A DNA stretch of 64,000 nt from CAWBFD01 sp963788115 (GTDB lineage: Bacteria > Actinomycetota > Thermoleophilia > Solirubrobacterales > 70-9). The stretch covers positions 620,001-684,000 of the forward strand of contig CAWBFD010000002.1 of the NCBI GenBank assembly GCA_963788115.1. The letters are read 5' to 3'. Below the pieces are notes generated by a model, which saw only the letters and a list, made by a program, of their open reading frames with translations, was not told the DNA's origin and made no database searches. Positions 8,240 through 17,291 of this stretch are shown one piece after another. Made by a program: the position numbers and the translations under genes. Positions within the stretch are counted from its first letter, which is position 1. Each line of letters opens with the position of its first letter.

Positions 8240-10726
8240 ATGAGCGGGTTCACGATCGCCGCGCAGGAGATCTCGGGCGCTCTGGGCGAGACCACCCAGG
8301 GCGACCTGTTTGCCGCTCGCCAGATGCAGGCGATGTCGTTCGTCTTCCATATCCCGCTGGTCTGCTTCGGGATCGCGTTCCCGGCGATCGTCCTGTTCAT
8401 GGAGGGGCTGTGGCTGCGCACCGGCGACCCCGTCTACAAGGCGATCGCCAAGCGCTGGTCGAAGGTGATGCTGGTCCTGTTCGCCGTCGGTGTCGTCAGC
8501 GGCACCATCCTCTCGTTCGAGTTCGGACTGCTGTGGCCGGACTTCACGGCCACCTTCGGCGACGTCTTCGGGCTCGCGTTCGGGCTCGAGGGATTCTCGT
8601 TCTTCATCGAGGCGATCTTCATCGCGATCTACGTGTACGGCTGGGATCGGCTCTCACGCCGGGCCCACTTCCTGGTCGGGATCCCGATCGTGATCGCGGG
8701 GATCACCGGCTCGCTGATGGTGATCGCGGTCAACGGCTGGATGAACTCCCCCACGGGGTTCGAGATCTCGGGCGGCGAGGTCACCGACGTCGCTCCCTGG
8801 GCCGCCCTGTTCAACGACCGGCTCGCCTACCAGATGATCCACATGTACCTGGCGGGGTATCTGGTCGCGGGATTCCTGGTCGCCGGTGTCTACGCCTGGG
8901 CCTGGCTCAAGGGTCGCCGCGACCGCTACACCCGGACGGCACTGGTGGTGCCGCTGACATTCGCCGCGCTGGCCGCGCCGGTGCAGATCCTGGTCGGCGA
9001 CTGGGCGGCGCGCCACGTCGCCGAGGACCAGCCGGTGAAGCTGGCGGCGTTCGAGGGTCTGGGCGAGACGACCCAGGGGGCTCCGTTCACCATCGGCGGC
9101 GTCTACGACGAGCCCGACAACGAGCTCGAGGGTGGGATCGAGATCCCGAAGCTGCTCTCGGTGCTCGCCTTCCACGACCCGAACGCAACCGTGGAGGGGC
9201 TCAACGCGGTGCCGGTCGATGACCGTCCGCCGGTCAACTGGGTCCACCTCTCGTTTCAGATCATGGTCGCGATCGGAACCGGGCTCGCGGTCCTCGCCGC
9301 CTGGTATCTCGCGCTGTGGTGGCGTCGGCGAAGCCTGCCGCGCTCGATCTGGTTCTATCGGGCGGTCGCGGCCGCGGGACCGCTCGCGCTGGTCGCCCTG
9401 ATCGCGGGCTGGATCACGACGGAGGTCGGCCGGCAACCGTGGGTCGTCTACCAGGTGATGCGCACCGAGGAGGCGGTCACCGACGCCGACGGTCTGCTGG
9501 TCGCATACGTGTTCCTGGCACTGGTCTACCTCGCGTTGCTGGTGGCGGTGATCTGGTTGCTCCGCCGGCTCGCCCGGCGCCCACCGGAGACCGAGGTGGA
9601 GGGAACGGCGGAGGCGGCTAGCCTGATGGCCGAGATCTGCGTCGCGCTCATCATCGCCGGGATCACGGCCTACGCGGTTCTCGGCGGCGCCGACTTCGGC
9701 GCCGGCTTCTGGGACCTGACTGCCGGCGGCGCCTCACGCGGGGCCCGGGTGCGGGGCATGGTCCAGCACGCGATGGGCCCGGTGTGGGAGGCCAACCACG
9801 TCTGGCTGATCTTCGTCCTGGTGGTCCTGTGGACGGCGTTCCCGGTCGCCTTCGGCTCGGTCGTGTCGACCCTGTACGTGCCGCTGTTCCTCGCCGCCGC
9901 CGGGATCATCTTCCGTGGAACCGCATTCGCGCTGCGCGGACAGGCGGCCACGATCGGCGAGGCGCGGACGATCGGCGCGCTGTTCGCGCTCTCCTCGGTG
10001 CTGGTGCCGTTCTGCTTCGGCGCGGTCCTGGGAGCGATCGGGTCCGGCGGGGTGCCGGTGGGCAACGCCCTCGGCGATCCGTTCTCGTCATGGCTCAACC
10101 CGACCGGGATCATGATCGGGGTCCTCGCCGTGCTCACCGGCGCCTATCTCGCCGCCGTTTACATGGCGGCGGATTCGGTTCGAGCCGGGCTACCCGACCT
10201 GGTGCGCGCGTTTCGCGCGCGGGCGCTCATCGCCGGGATCGCCGCCGGAGGGGTTGCGATCGGCGGCCTCTTGGTGTTGCGCTCGGACGCCCGCGACCTC
10301 TTCGACGGCCTCACCTCGGGCGGCGGGCTGGCGTGCGTGATCGCCTCCGGTGCGGCCGGCGTGACCACGCTCTTCCTCGTTTGGACCAACAGGTTCGAGC
10401 TCGCCCGTTTCTCCGCCGCCGCGGCCGTCGCCACGATCACCGTCGGCTGGGCGTTCGCCCAGTCGCCGTACCTGCTGCCGGACGAGCTCACGCTCGACGA
10501 GGCCGCCGCCTCCGACGCCACCCTGATCGCGCTCCTGGCCAGCATCGCCGTCGGTCTCGTGTTCCTGGTGCCGTCCCTGTACTACCTCTATTCCCTGGTG
10601 CTCCGTGGCCGCCTCGACCAGGGCTATCAACCGCTCCACCACCAGTTCATCCCGCTGGCCGCGGGCGATGAGGGGCAGGACGCAAGTGGGCGGGCAACCA
10701 CCGACGCCGCGGAGCCGGACCCGTGA
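8240..10726 (+). CDS. cydAB: Cytochrome bd-type quinol oxidase, CydA and CydB as one reading frame
   Basis: Terminal oxidase that oxidises quinol and reduces oxygen to water in the membrane. The first ~460 residues are CydA: haem ligand His in FVFHIPLV, second His in MIHMYLAGYLVAGF, Met in FQIMVAIG, and the GRQPWVVYQVMRT signature. The Q-loop is short, as in the cyanide-insensitive CIO type. From the ATG at 9626 onward the frame is a full CydB (YAVLGGADFGAGFWDL, GPVWEANHVWLIF). Usually these are separate proteins. Both an out-of-frame TAG (9619) and TGA (9624) lie just before the CydB ATG, so a single indel would separate the two genes. Start: ATG at 8240, just before the conserved N-terminus; an ATG at 8195 is in frame too. 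Confidence 0.9.
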   Translation: MSGFTIAAQEISGALGETTQGDLFAARQMQAMSFVFHIPLVCFGIAFPAIVLFMEGLWLRTGDPVYKAIAKRWSKVMLVLFAVGVVSGTILSFEFGLLWPDFTATFGDVFGLAFGLEGFSFFIEAIFIAIYVYGWDRLSRRAHFLVGIPIVIAGITGSLMVIAVNGWMNSPTGFEISGGEVTDVAPWAALFNDRLAYQMIHMYLAGYLVAGFLVAGVYAWAWLKGRRDRYTRTALVVPLTFAALAAPVQILVGDWAARHVAEDQPVKLAAFEGLGETTQGAPFTIGGVYDEPDNELEGGIEIPKLLSVLAFHDPNATVEGLNAVPVDDRPPVNWVHLSFQIMVAIGTGLAVLAAWYLALWWRRRSLPRSIWFYRAVAAAGPLALVALIAGWITTEVGRQPWVVYQVMRTEEAVTDADGLLVAYVFLALVYLALLVAVIWLLRRLARRPPETEVEGTAEAASLMAEICVALIIAGITAYAVLGGADFGAGFWDLTAGGASRGARVRGMVQHAMGPVWEANHVWLIFVLVVLWTAFPVAFGSVVSTLYVPLFLAAAGIIFRGTAFALRGQAATIGEARTIGALFALSSVLVPFCFGAVLGAIGSGGVPVGNALGDPFSSWLNPTGIMIGVLAVLTGAYLAAVYMAADSVRAGLPDLVRAFRARALIAGIAAGGVAIGGLLVLRSDARDLFDGLTSGGGLACVIASGAAGVTTLFLVWTNRFELARFSAAAAVATITVGWAFAQSPYLLPDELTLDEAAASDATLIALLASIAVGLVFLVPSLYYLYSLVLRGRLDQGYQPLHHQFIPLAAGDEGQDASGRATTDAAEPDP

Positions 10727-10908
10727 GCCGCGCGATCTCGCTGCGAGCGATGCTGATCGCCACGTTCATCGGCGGGGTGGCGCTGATGATCCCGTTCGAG
10801 GCGACCGTGACCCGGATCCTGGGCATGTCCCTCCTGATCGCGTTCGTGATCATCGGCGTGCTCCTGATCGCTGAGCCGGAGTTCCTTGCCGGTGACGAGG
10901 AGGACTGA
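10723..10908 (+). CDS. Two-helix small membrane protein coupled to cydAB
   Basis: A 61-residue protein whose GTG start overlaps the TGA stop of cydAB by four bases (GTGA), so it is translationally coupled. It has two hydrophobic helices (residues about 9-26 and 34-50: LIATFIGGVALMIPFE and LGMSLLIAFVIIGVLLIA) and an acidic tail EFLAGDEED. Size and position recall the small bd-oxidase subunits CydX, CydS and CydH, although those have one helix. I do not recognise the family. A role as an accessory oxidase subunit is inferred from location only. Confidence 0.6.
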   Translation: MSRAISLRAMLIATFIGGVALMIPFEATVTRILGMSLLIAFVIIGVLLIAEPEFLAGDEED

Positions 10909-10927
10909 CGGCTCGCGCGGTAGGCGG

Positions 10928-12320
10928 TCAGCGTCCGATGTGGATCCCAACCCGCTCGGGGATGCCGGCCACCATGCGGGTCAGCGGCCCCGGGCGTTCG
11001 CCCCTCTCCTCGGCCGACTCCTTCCGCAGGAGCGCCCGGCGGATGACCGTTCCGCCGAGGTAGCGGAACGGCTCCGGCGGCACCCGCACGGGCTCGGGAT
11101 CGACGATCGCCAGGCGGGTGGGCTCGTCGCGGCGGTCGAGCGCGAGCGAGGCGAGGATGCGCCCGCACATGTGGGACGGGCCGACCCCGTTTCCGGTGAA
11201 GCCGAACGCGGCGTGGGCACGGGGGCCCGCCTGGGTGACCGTCGGCAGGTGAGTTGGCGACACGTCGATTGGCCCTCCCCAGGCGTGCTCGATCCGTCGT
11301 CCCGAGAGCGCCGGGAAGAATCGCAGGAGGTGCTGGCGCACGGTGTCCGCGAGCGCCGGGTCCACATCGACCCGCTCGCCCAGGCGCGTGTCGAAGACCA
11401 CCCGTCCGCCGCCCCAGCCGAAGGCGATCCGCTCGTCCGGGGTGGTGCGGAAGTAGTTGAGCATCGCACGGCAGTCCGTGATGCACTCGCCGCCGGTCCA
11501 GCCGAGCTGCTCGAGCACGTCGGGCACCGGCTCGGTGATCAGCATGTGGCTCGAGGTCAGGGCCAACCGGCGGCTCAGAGGCCGCAGCCGGCCGAGCGCC
11601 GACCCGGACGCCAACACGGCCGACCCCGCCCGCACGCGGCCGCCCTGAGTCGAGGCCTCGAACCTCGCGCCCTGCTGGTCGAGGTCGACCATGGGGGAGC
11701 GCTCGAACAGCCGCACCCCCGCCCCGATCAGCCGCTGCCGCAGGCCCAGCGCCAGGCGGGCGGGATGCACCGTCGCGGCTCCCGGATAGAACGCGCCCCC
11801 GCGAAAGGTGGGTGAGCCGCAGCGCTCGGCCACCTCAGCCGCCGAGAGCTCGCGCGCGGCCTCGGCCTCGCCGAGCTCGGCCAGCATCCTGAGCGGCGCC
11901 ATGTAGACCTCGTCGTGGATGGGCGTGGTCGAGACCTGCAGGTACCCGTTCCGGCGATACCACGCGTCGACCTCCTGCTCCTCGCACCAGCGACCGACCC
12001 CGGCCACGGCCGACCTGCGCGGCGCGCGCAACCGCGAGCGCTGCGTCGGCCCCGAACCGCCGCCGCATGGTCGGCACGCTGAACCACATCTGGTTCACGA
12101 ACCCGCCGTTGCGGCCGCTCGGCCCGTGGCCGCAGACATCGGCCTCCAGCAACACGACGTCCGCCCCGGGCTCGAGCTGCTTCGCGAACCAGGCCGCCCA
12201 CATCCCGGTGTAGCCGCCACCGACGACGAGCACGTCCGCGTCGAGCTCGCCCTCGAGCGCCGGGAGCGGCTCCACAGGCCCCGCCTCGCGAAGCCACCAG
12301 CCGTGGGCGTCGTGGACCAT
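10928..12320 (-). pseudogene. FAD-dependent oxidoreductase (DadA/OrdL type), frameshifted
   Basis: An amine or D-amino-acid oxidase-type flavoprotein split between two frames. The first ~100 codons from the ATG at 12320 carry the FAD-binding VLVVGGGYTGMWAAW and GPSGRNGGFVNQMW, typical of gamma-glutamylputrescine oxidase-like proteins. That frame runs into nonsense near 12015, where the downstream frame takes over with VGRWCEEQEVDAWYRRNGYL and continues to the C-terminal FGFTGNGVGPSHMCGRILA at the other end of the fold. The two frames differ by one extra base around 12013-12020. Correcting it gives a normal protein of about 463 residues. It is either a young pseudogene or a consensus error. 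An in-frame ATG at 12392 is an alternative start. Confidence 0.8.
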
Positions 12321-12436
12321 GCGGCGGAAGGGTACGGCGCCTCCCGGGGCGATGGACGAGTTAGCCCAACAATGGCGCAGTAAGTCGACCATCGGCTCGA
12401 GCACGCGGCTCGAGCGTGGTCGCGGAGTGCCCGGCC

Positions 12437-14608
12437 CTAAAGCGCCGCTTCGCTCACGCGCGCCTGGTGGCGCTCGATCTGCTCGCGCTGGAGGTTGCGC
12501 GGCTCCCCGTCCGGCGTGCGCCGCGCCCAGGTGCCGTCGGATCGAAGCTCCCAGGAGTTCGTGTTGTCGGCCATCGAGCGGTCGAGCACGTCCAGGAGCT
12601 CCGCACGGACGCTCGGGTCCTCCACGGGAGCCACGAGCTCGACCCGGTTGTAGAGGTTGCGCGGCATCAGGTCGGCGGAGCCGATGAAGACCCGCTCGTC
12701 CTCGCCGGGTCGCTCGAAGCTGTAGATCCGGGGGTGCTCCAGGAACCGGTCCACGATCGACACCACCGTGACGCTCTCGGAGATGTCGTCCACGCCCGGA
12801 CGGAGTGCGCAGATGCCGCGCACGTTCAACTCCACCCGGACACCTGCCCGCGACGCGCGATAGAGGGCCCGGATCGAGGGTGGATCCAGGAGCGAGTTCA
12901 TCTTCATCCGGATCCTCGCCGGCCGCTCGGGAGAATGGGCGGCGATCGTGCGCTCGATTTCCTCGAGGATGCCCGCCTGGAGGTTGAACGGCGCGACCAG
13001 CACCTTGCGATAGCGACGCGGACGGGCATAGCCCGTCAGATAGTTGAACATCTCGGCGATGTCTGAGCCGATCTCCGGGCTGGCGGTGAACAGGCCGACG
13101 TCGGCGTAGATCCGCGCCGTCTTCGGGTTGTAGTTGCCGGTCCCGATGTGCACGTAGTGGCGCACGCCCTCGCCCTCGCGGCGAGCCACCAGAATGCACT
13201 TGACGTGCGTCTTCAGCGCGGGGATCCCGTAGACGACGTGGACCCCTGCCTCCTCCAGCTTCTTCGCCCACTCGATGTTCGCGCGCTCGTCGAACCGCGC
13301 CTTCAGCTCGACCATGCAGACCGCCTGCTTGCCGCGCTCGGCGGCCTCGATCAGGCTCGGGACCAGCGGCGAGTCGGCGCTGGTGCGATAGACGGTCTGC
13401 TTGATCGCCAGCACGTCGGGGTCGGCGACCGCCTGGGCGACGAAGCGCTCGACCGAGGTCGTGAACGAGTCGTAGGGGTGGTGAACGAGCAGATCGCCCT
13501 CGCGCACGACCGCGAACACATCCGCATCGTGCCCGTCCTCGCCGATCAGGCGCGGCTGGGTGACACCGCTGAACGGCGGGTCTCGGAGCTCCGCAAAGCC
13601 TGGGAGACCGTGAACCTTCCAGAGGTCGGAGAGGTCGAGGAGCCCATCCACCTCGTAGACCTGGCGTTCCTCGATCCGCAGCGCCTCCACCAGGGGCTCC
13701 CGCAGGCGGGGACTCATGCCGCGCTCGACCTCGAGCCGAACGACCTCACCGAAACGGCGCCGTCGCAGCTCCTCCTCCACCGCCTGCAGCAGGTCGTCGG
13801 CCTCGTCGGATACGTCGTAGTCCGTATCGCGGGTGACCCGGAAGAGCGAATGCTCGAGCACCTCCATCCCCGGGAACAGCGCCCCGAGATTCGCGGCGAT
13901 CACGTCCTCCAGCGGCACCAGCGTGGTGGGCTGGCCGTCGAGCTCCAGGAACCGTCCCAGCAGCTCCTTCGGCACCTTGACCCGTGCCAGCACCTGGGTG
14001 CCCTGGTCCGGGTCTCGGAGGAGCACCGCGAGGCTGAGCGAGAGGTTGGAGATGTAGGGGAACGGCCGGCCCAGGCCGATCACGAGCGGGGTGAGCGTGG
14101 GGAAGACCTGTCGCCGGAACAGCCGGTCGAGCTCGGCCCGCTCCTCGTCGTTGGCACGCTCGAAACCGAGGAGCCGGATCCCGTGCTCCTCCAGCGCCGG
14201 GCGAAGCTCCTCCTCGAAGCAGCGCGAGACTCGGTCGCGCTGGACGACGACGCGCTCGCCGATCGCATCGATCTGGGCGCTCGGGGTCATTCCGTCCGCG
14301 CCCCGGGCTCCGATGCCGGCCTCGACCTGATCGTGCAGATTGGCGACCCGCACCATGTAGAACTCGTCGAGGTTGTTCTCCCAGATCGCGCAGAACTTGA
14401 CCCGCTCGAGCAGCGGCACCGTCGCGTCCTCCGCCAGCTGGAGCACCCTCTCGTTGAAGTCGAGCCAGGAGAGCTCGCGGTTGAAGTAGAGGGACGGGGC
14501 GGCGAGGTCGGGCTCGGCGCGATCGGGCGCCGCCTCGGGGGCGCGCGTCCCCACCGTGTGCGGCAGGGCTGACTCGGTCTCGATCGGTTCCATACGACTG
14601 GCCAGCAC
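12437..14608 (-). CDS. ppk1: Polyphosphate kinase 1
   Basis: Makes polyphosphate from ATP reversibly, at the membrane. The PPK1 order of domains is seen: N-terminal YFNRELSWLDFNERVLQLAED, then VKFCAIWENNLDEFYMVR, the head domain, and two C-terminal HKD-like domains. The autophosphorylated His is in HYVHIGTGNYNPKTARIYAD, and the second His motif is in HPRIYSFERPGEDERVFIGS. The 723-residue length is normal. Start is ambiguous between GTG 14608 and ATG 14593. Two CHAD-domain genes and a Ppx/GppA gene on the same strand within 4 kb define a polyphosphate neighbourhood. Confidence 0.95.
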   Translation of the reverse strand: MLASRMEPIETESALPHTVGTRAPEAAPDRAEPDLAAPSLYFNRELSWLDFNERVLQLAEDATVPLLERVKFCAIWENNLDEFYMVRVANLHDQVEAGIGARGADGMTPSAQIDAIGERVVVQRDRVSRCFEEELRPALEEHGIRLLGFERANDEERAELDRLFRRQVFPTLTPLVIGLGRPFPYISNLSLSLAVLLRDPDQGTQVLARVKVPKELLGRFLELDGQPTTLVPLEDVIAANLGALFPGMEVLEHSLFRVTRDTDYDVSDEADDLLQAVEEELRRRRFGEVVRLEVERGMSPRLREPLVEALRIEERQVYEVDGLLDLSDLWKVHGLPGFAELRDPPFSGVTQPRLIGEDGHDADVFAVVREGDLLVHHPYDSFTTSVERFVAQAVADPDVLAIKQTVYRTSADSPLVPSLIEAAERGKQAVCMVELKARFDERANIEWAKKLEEAGVHVVYGIPALKTHVKCILVARREGEGVRHYVHIGTGNYNPKTARIYADVGLFTASPEIGSDIAEMFNYLTGYARPRRYRKVLVAPFNLQAGILEEIERTIAAHSPERPARIRMKMNSLLDPPSIRALYRASRAGVRVELNVRGICALRPGVDDISESVTVVSIVDRFLEHPRIYSFERPGEDERVFIGSADLMPRNLYNRVELVAPVEDPSVRAELLDVLDRSMADNTNSWELRSDGTWARRTPDGEPRNLQREQIERHQARVSEAAL

Positions 14609-14673
14609 TCCATGCTAGACCCCACCCGCGTACCGGGGTCAAGCGACCGTGAAGCTGGGGCCAGGTATTCAAG

Positions 14674-14696
14674 GCCGGCACACAAAGTGTGCCGGC
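14674..14696. terminator. Perfect 10-bp stem, 3-base loop hairpin
   Basis: GCCGGCACAC, AAA, GTGTGCCGGC form a perfect hairpin downstream of the glycosyltransferase remnant and upstream of ppk1 (both on minus). A second short hairpin (GGCGGC, GCA, GCCGCC) lies about 15 bp to its right. There is no U tract; a terminator for the upstream genes is likely but not certain. Confidence 0.55.
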
Positions 14697-14732
14697 AGGG
14701 GCAGGTAAGGCGGCGCAGCCGCCGCAGGTGCT

Positions 14733-15110
14733 TCAGGCGGCCTGACGCTCTGGACGGGGCGCCGCCGGCACGGGGCCGACCGGAGTCGAGGGTGCGCGAC
14801 GCCGACCGGCGCTAGCCAGCGCCAGATCCCAGCCGGTGGCGAGCTGGTCGAACGAGGACTCCCAGGTTCGTCCACGCACGGCGGCCAGCGCGTCGCGCGC
14901 GATCCGCTCGCGCAGGAAAGGCGAGGCGGCAAGCTGGGCGATCGCGGCCGCCAGCCCGTCGGGCTCGGGCGGGCACAGCCAGCCGGTCCGCCGATCGTCG
15001 ATAAGCGCCACCGGACCACCCTCGGCGACCGCGACCACGGGCAGGCCGCTTGCCTGCGCCTCGGCGATCACCTGTCCGTAGGTGTCGGTGCGGGACGAAA
15101 CGTGGCTATA
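14733..15110 (-). pseudogene. C-terminal remnant of a family-4-type glycosyltransferase
   Basis: About 125 codons encode only the nucleotide-sugar binding end of a GT-B glycosyltransferase: SSRTDTYGQVIAEAQASGLP, then VVAVAEGGPVALIDDRRTGWLC and a helix to the C-terminus. This is the EX7E region of GT4 enzymes, which normally follows 250 or more residues of N-terminal sequence. Here the recognisable sequence starts right at the stop codon of the M1 peptidase gene (same strand, different frame), so the upstream two-thirds has been lost. It cannot be a working enzyme alone. A deletion junction near 15105-15115 is inferred. Confidence 0.75.
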
Positions 15111-16533
15111 GGTCGGCGCAGCCGTCTGGCTTCCCGGGCTGGCGCAGCCAGTCGTCGAAGAACCCGGAGAGCTCCTCGCCGGAGGCCGACTCGGCCGCCG
15201 CGATGAACTCGTCGGTGCTGACGTTGTCGAGCGGAGCCTGCGCGGTCCAGGTGGACAGCAGTGTGAAGAAGTCCGCGTCGCCGATTCGCTGGCGCAGCGC
15301 CTGGAGCGTCATCCCGCCGCGATCATAGATCGTTCCGTCGAAGAGCTTTGCGGGGCCGGGCACGGAAGCCGGGGGCGGATTCCAGAACGCGGTCTTCGAC
15401 GTAGAGGTGTCACACAGCTCGGCGACCCTGTCGGCGACGCTGCGCCCCCCCTCGCCCTCGGCCCACCACCACTCCGCCCAGGTGGCGAAGCCCTCGTTGA
15501 GCCAGATCTCGGGCCACGCTTCGAGCGTGATGGCATCTCCGAACCACTGGTGGGCGAGCTCGTGGGCGACCAGGATCTCGCTCGGGGCCCCGGGATAGAT
15601 CGGTCGGTTCTGGGTCTCGAGCGCGTAGCCGACCCGCGGCGCCGAGTCGACGATGCCGCCGGTCGAGGCAAATGGGTAAGGGGCGAAGTACCCCTCGAAG
15701 TAAGCGAGGATGTCCTCTCCCGTCCCGACCGCCCCGGCGCCGCCGTCGGCCTCGGGATCGACCGCGATCCAGGAGTCGAGCGTCCCGCTCGGGGCGTCGA
15801 AGCTCGATGCCGTCAGCCTGAACCTCCCGATCGTTGCGGTCGCCAGGTAGCTGGCCATCTGCTCCTCACCGGTGTCCCAGACGAAGGTCGTGTGTCCGCG
15901 GCGCTGGACCCGCTCTGAGAGCCGGCCGTTGGCGATCGCCTTGATCCCATTCGGGACGGTGATCTCGAACCGGTAGGTCGCCTTGTCGGTGGGGTGATCG
16001 TTGGCGGGGAACCAGGTCGGCGCTCCCCGGGGCTCCCCGACGACGAAGGCGCCGTCACCGGTGGGGACCCAGCCCTCGATCGAGCCATCCGGGTCGGTGA
16101 TCGGCCTGGGCCTGCCGCGGTAGCGGACCCTGATCGTGAACCTGCCGCCGCCCCCGATCGGCTCGGCCGGGCGGACGATCAGCTCCTGGCCGCTGCGCTC
16201 GAATCGGGCCGGCTCGCCGTTCACCCGAAGCGACCGGATCCGGGGGCCGCGAAAGTCGAGGTGGAAGCTGGTCAGACCTGCCGGCTGCGTGACGGCCGCC
16301 CTCAGTCGCGCCGTCGCCCGGAGCAGCCGCGTTCGCGGCGTGTACCGGAGGTGGAGCTCGTAGTGCCCGACCCGATAGCCGCCGTTACCGGCCTTGGGAA
16401 AGAACGGATCGCCGAGTCCGGCCGAGCCGGTGGTGTCGCCGGCGCTCGCGCCGGCGGGCGGGAGCCCGAGCGCGATCGATACGGCAGCCGCCACGCCCGC
16501 CAGACCCAGCCCGGTACGCAATCCCTTGCTCAC
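15106..16533 (-). CDS. Secreted M1-family zinc metallopeptidase
   Basis: An aminopeptidase-type zinc peptidase. The zinc site is HELAHQWFGD (His324, Glu325, His328) with the third ligand Glu347 in LNEGFATWAEWWW, 19 residues later. The substrate-binding loop of the usual GAMEN type is VGYALETQN here (residues 301-309). A Sec signal peptide spans residues 1-31 (TGLGLAGVAAAVSIALGLPPAGASA), so it is exported. At 475 residues it is the short form, with the beta-sheet N-domain and catalytic domain but no long C-terminal domain. Its stop codon overlaps the glycosyltransferase remnant. It probably trims extracellular peptides; the substrate is unknown. Confidence 0.92.
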   Translation of the reverse strand: MSKGLRTGLGLAGVAAAVSIALGLPPAGASAGDTTGSAGLGDPFFPKAGNGGYRVGHYELHLRYTPRTRLLRATARLRAAVTQPAGLTSFHLDFRGPRIRSLRVNGEPARFERSGQELIVRPAEPIGGGGRFTIRVRYRGRPRPITDPDGSIEGWVPTGDGAFVVGEPRGAPTWFPANDHPTDKATYRFEITVPNGIKAIANGRLSERVQRRGHTTFVWDTGEEQMASYLATATIGRFRLTASSFDAPSGTLDSWIAVDPEADGGAGAVGTGEDILAYFEGYFAPYPFASTGGIVDSAPRVGYALETQNRPIYPGAPSEILVAHELAHQWFGDAITLEAWPEIWLNEGFATWAEWWWAEGEGGRSVADRVAELCDTSTSKTAFWNPPPASVPGPAKLFDGTIYDRGGMTLQALRQRIGDADFFTLLSTWTAQAPLDNVSTDEFIAAAESASGEELSGFFDDWLRQPGKPDGCADL

Positions 16534-16571
16534 GGTTCAGAACACGGTAGCGGCCCCCGGCGAGCTGACGA

Positions 16572-17291
16572 TCAGCCGGTGGGCGTGGTCCCGCCGGTGC
16601 TGCGTGGGCGCTCGGCTGCCTCCAGGCGCGCGGCCGCCTCGCGGGCGCGCTCGGCTGCCTCCAGGCGGGCGCGCTCGGCCTCGGCCAGCTCGCGCTCGGC
16701 CTCGGCCGCGCGCTTGGCGGCCCGGCGGCGTTCCTTCGCCTCGCGCAGGATTCGGTCGGCCGCGCGGTCGAGCGCGTCCCAGGTTCCGGCGGCCTCCTGC
16801 TCGGTCCAGAACTCGACGAAGCGGTCGAACAAGAGCTTCCTCCGGGCGCGCACGTAGACCGAGAGCACCTCGAGCCCGCGGTAGGCGGTTCGGGCGGGGG
16901 CGCGAGCGGCCACCTCCGGGTCGAGGTCGGGGGCGTCGCCGGCAAGTCGGCGGACCGCCTCCGCATCGCGATCACGGAGCTCGGCCAGATGGCCCTCCAC
17001 CCGAGGGAGCATCACGTCGCAGTCATGGAGCTCGCCGAGCAGTCCCTGGAGGTCTCGCGCACGTCGCCGCGCGGTCCGCCCCGCCCGGCCGAAGCAGAAC
17101 TCGGTCGCCTCGAGCACGTAGCGCAGCCGTTTCGCCGCGATTCGCATGTCGTGCTGCTGGCGCACGCGCTCCGGCTCGAGCGCCCTGGGGACGAACGAAC
17201 GCACCTCGTCAAGGCGCACCCGGACGATCCGCGCCGCGTTCTCGGCGAGCGGCCTGCCGGGATCGAGCTTCTTCACCGGACGCGACTTCAC
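16572..17291 (-). CDS. CHAD-domain protein (second of a pair)
   Basis: A 239-residue alpha-helical protein with the CHAD pattern: RVRQQHDMRIAAKRLRYVLE near residue 50 and ARDLQGLLGELHDCDVMLPR near residue 90, carrying conserved His and Arg/Lys residues. CHAD domains bind polyphosphate, so it may attach to granules. The C-terminal 70 residues form an Ala/Glu/Arg helix (ERRRAAKRAAEAERELAEAE). The GTG at 17291 overlaps the stop of the upstream CHAD gene by four bases (GTGA), so the pair is coupled; the longer upstream frame is a shadow. Nearby ppk1 and ppx fit a polyphosphate role. Confidence 0.85.
   Translation of the reverse strand: MKSRPVKKLDPGRPLAENAARIVRVRLDEVRSFVPRALEPERVRQQHDMRIAAKRLRYVLEATEFCFGRAGRTARRRARDLQGLLGELHDCDVMLPRVEGHLAELRDRDAEAVRRLAGDAPDLDPEVAARAPARTAYRGLEVLSVYVRARRKLLFDRFVEFWTEQEAAGTWDALDRAADRILREAKERRRAAKRAAEAERELAEAERARLEAAERAREAAARLEAAERPRSTGGTTPTG

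Noticed and set aside
12390..12420. CGGCTCGAGC direct repeat as a terminator of ppk1
   Set aside because: Short, with no U tract; the GCTCGAGC palindrome is common in this codon usage.
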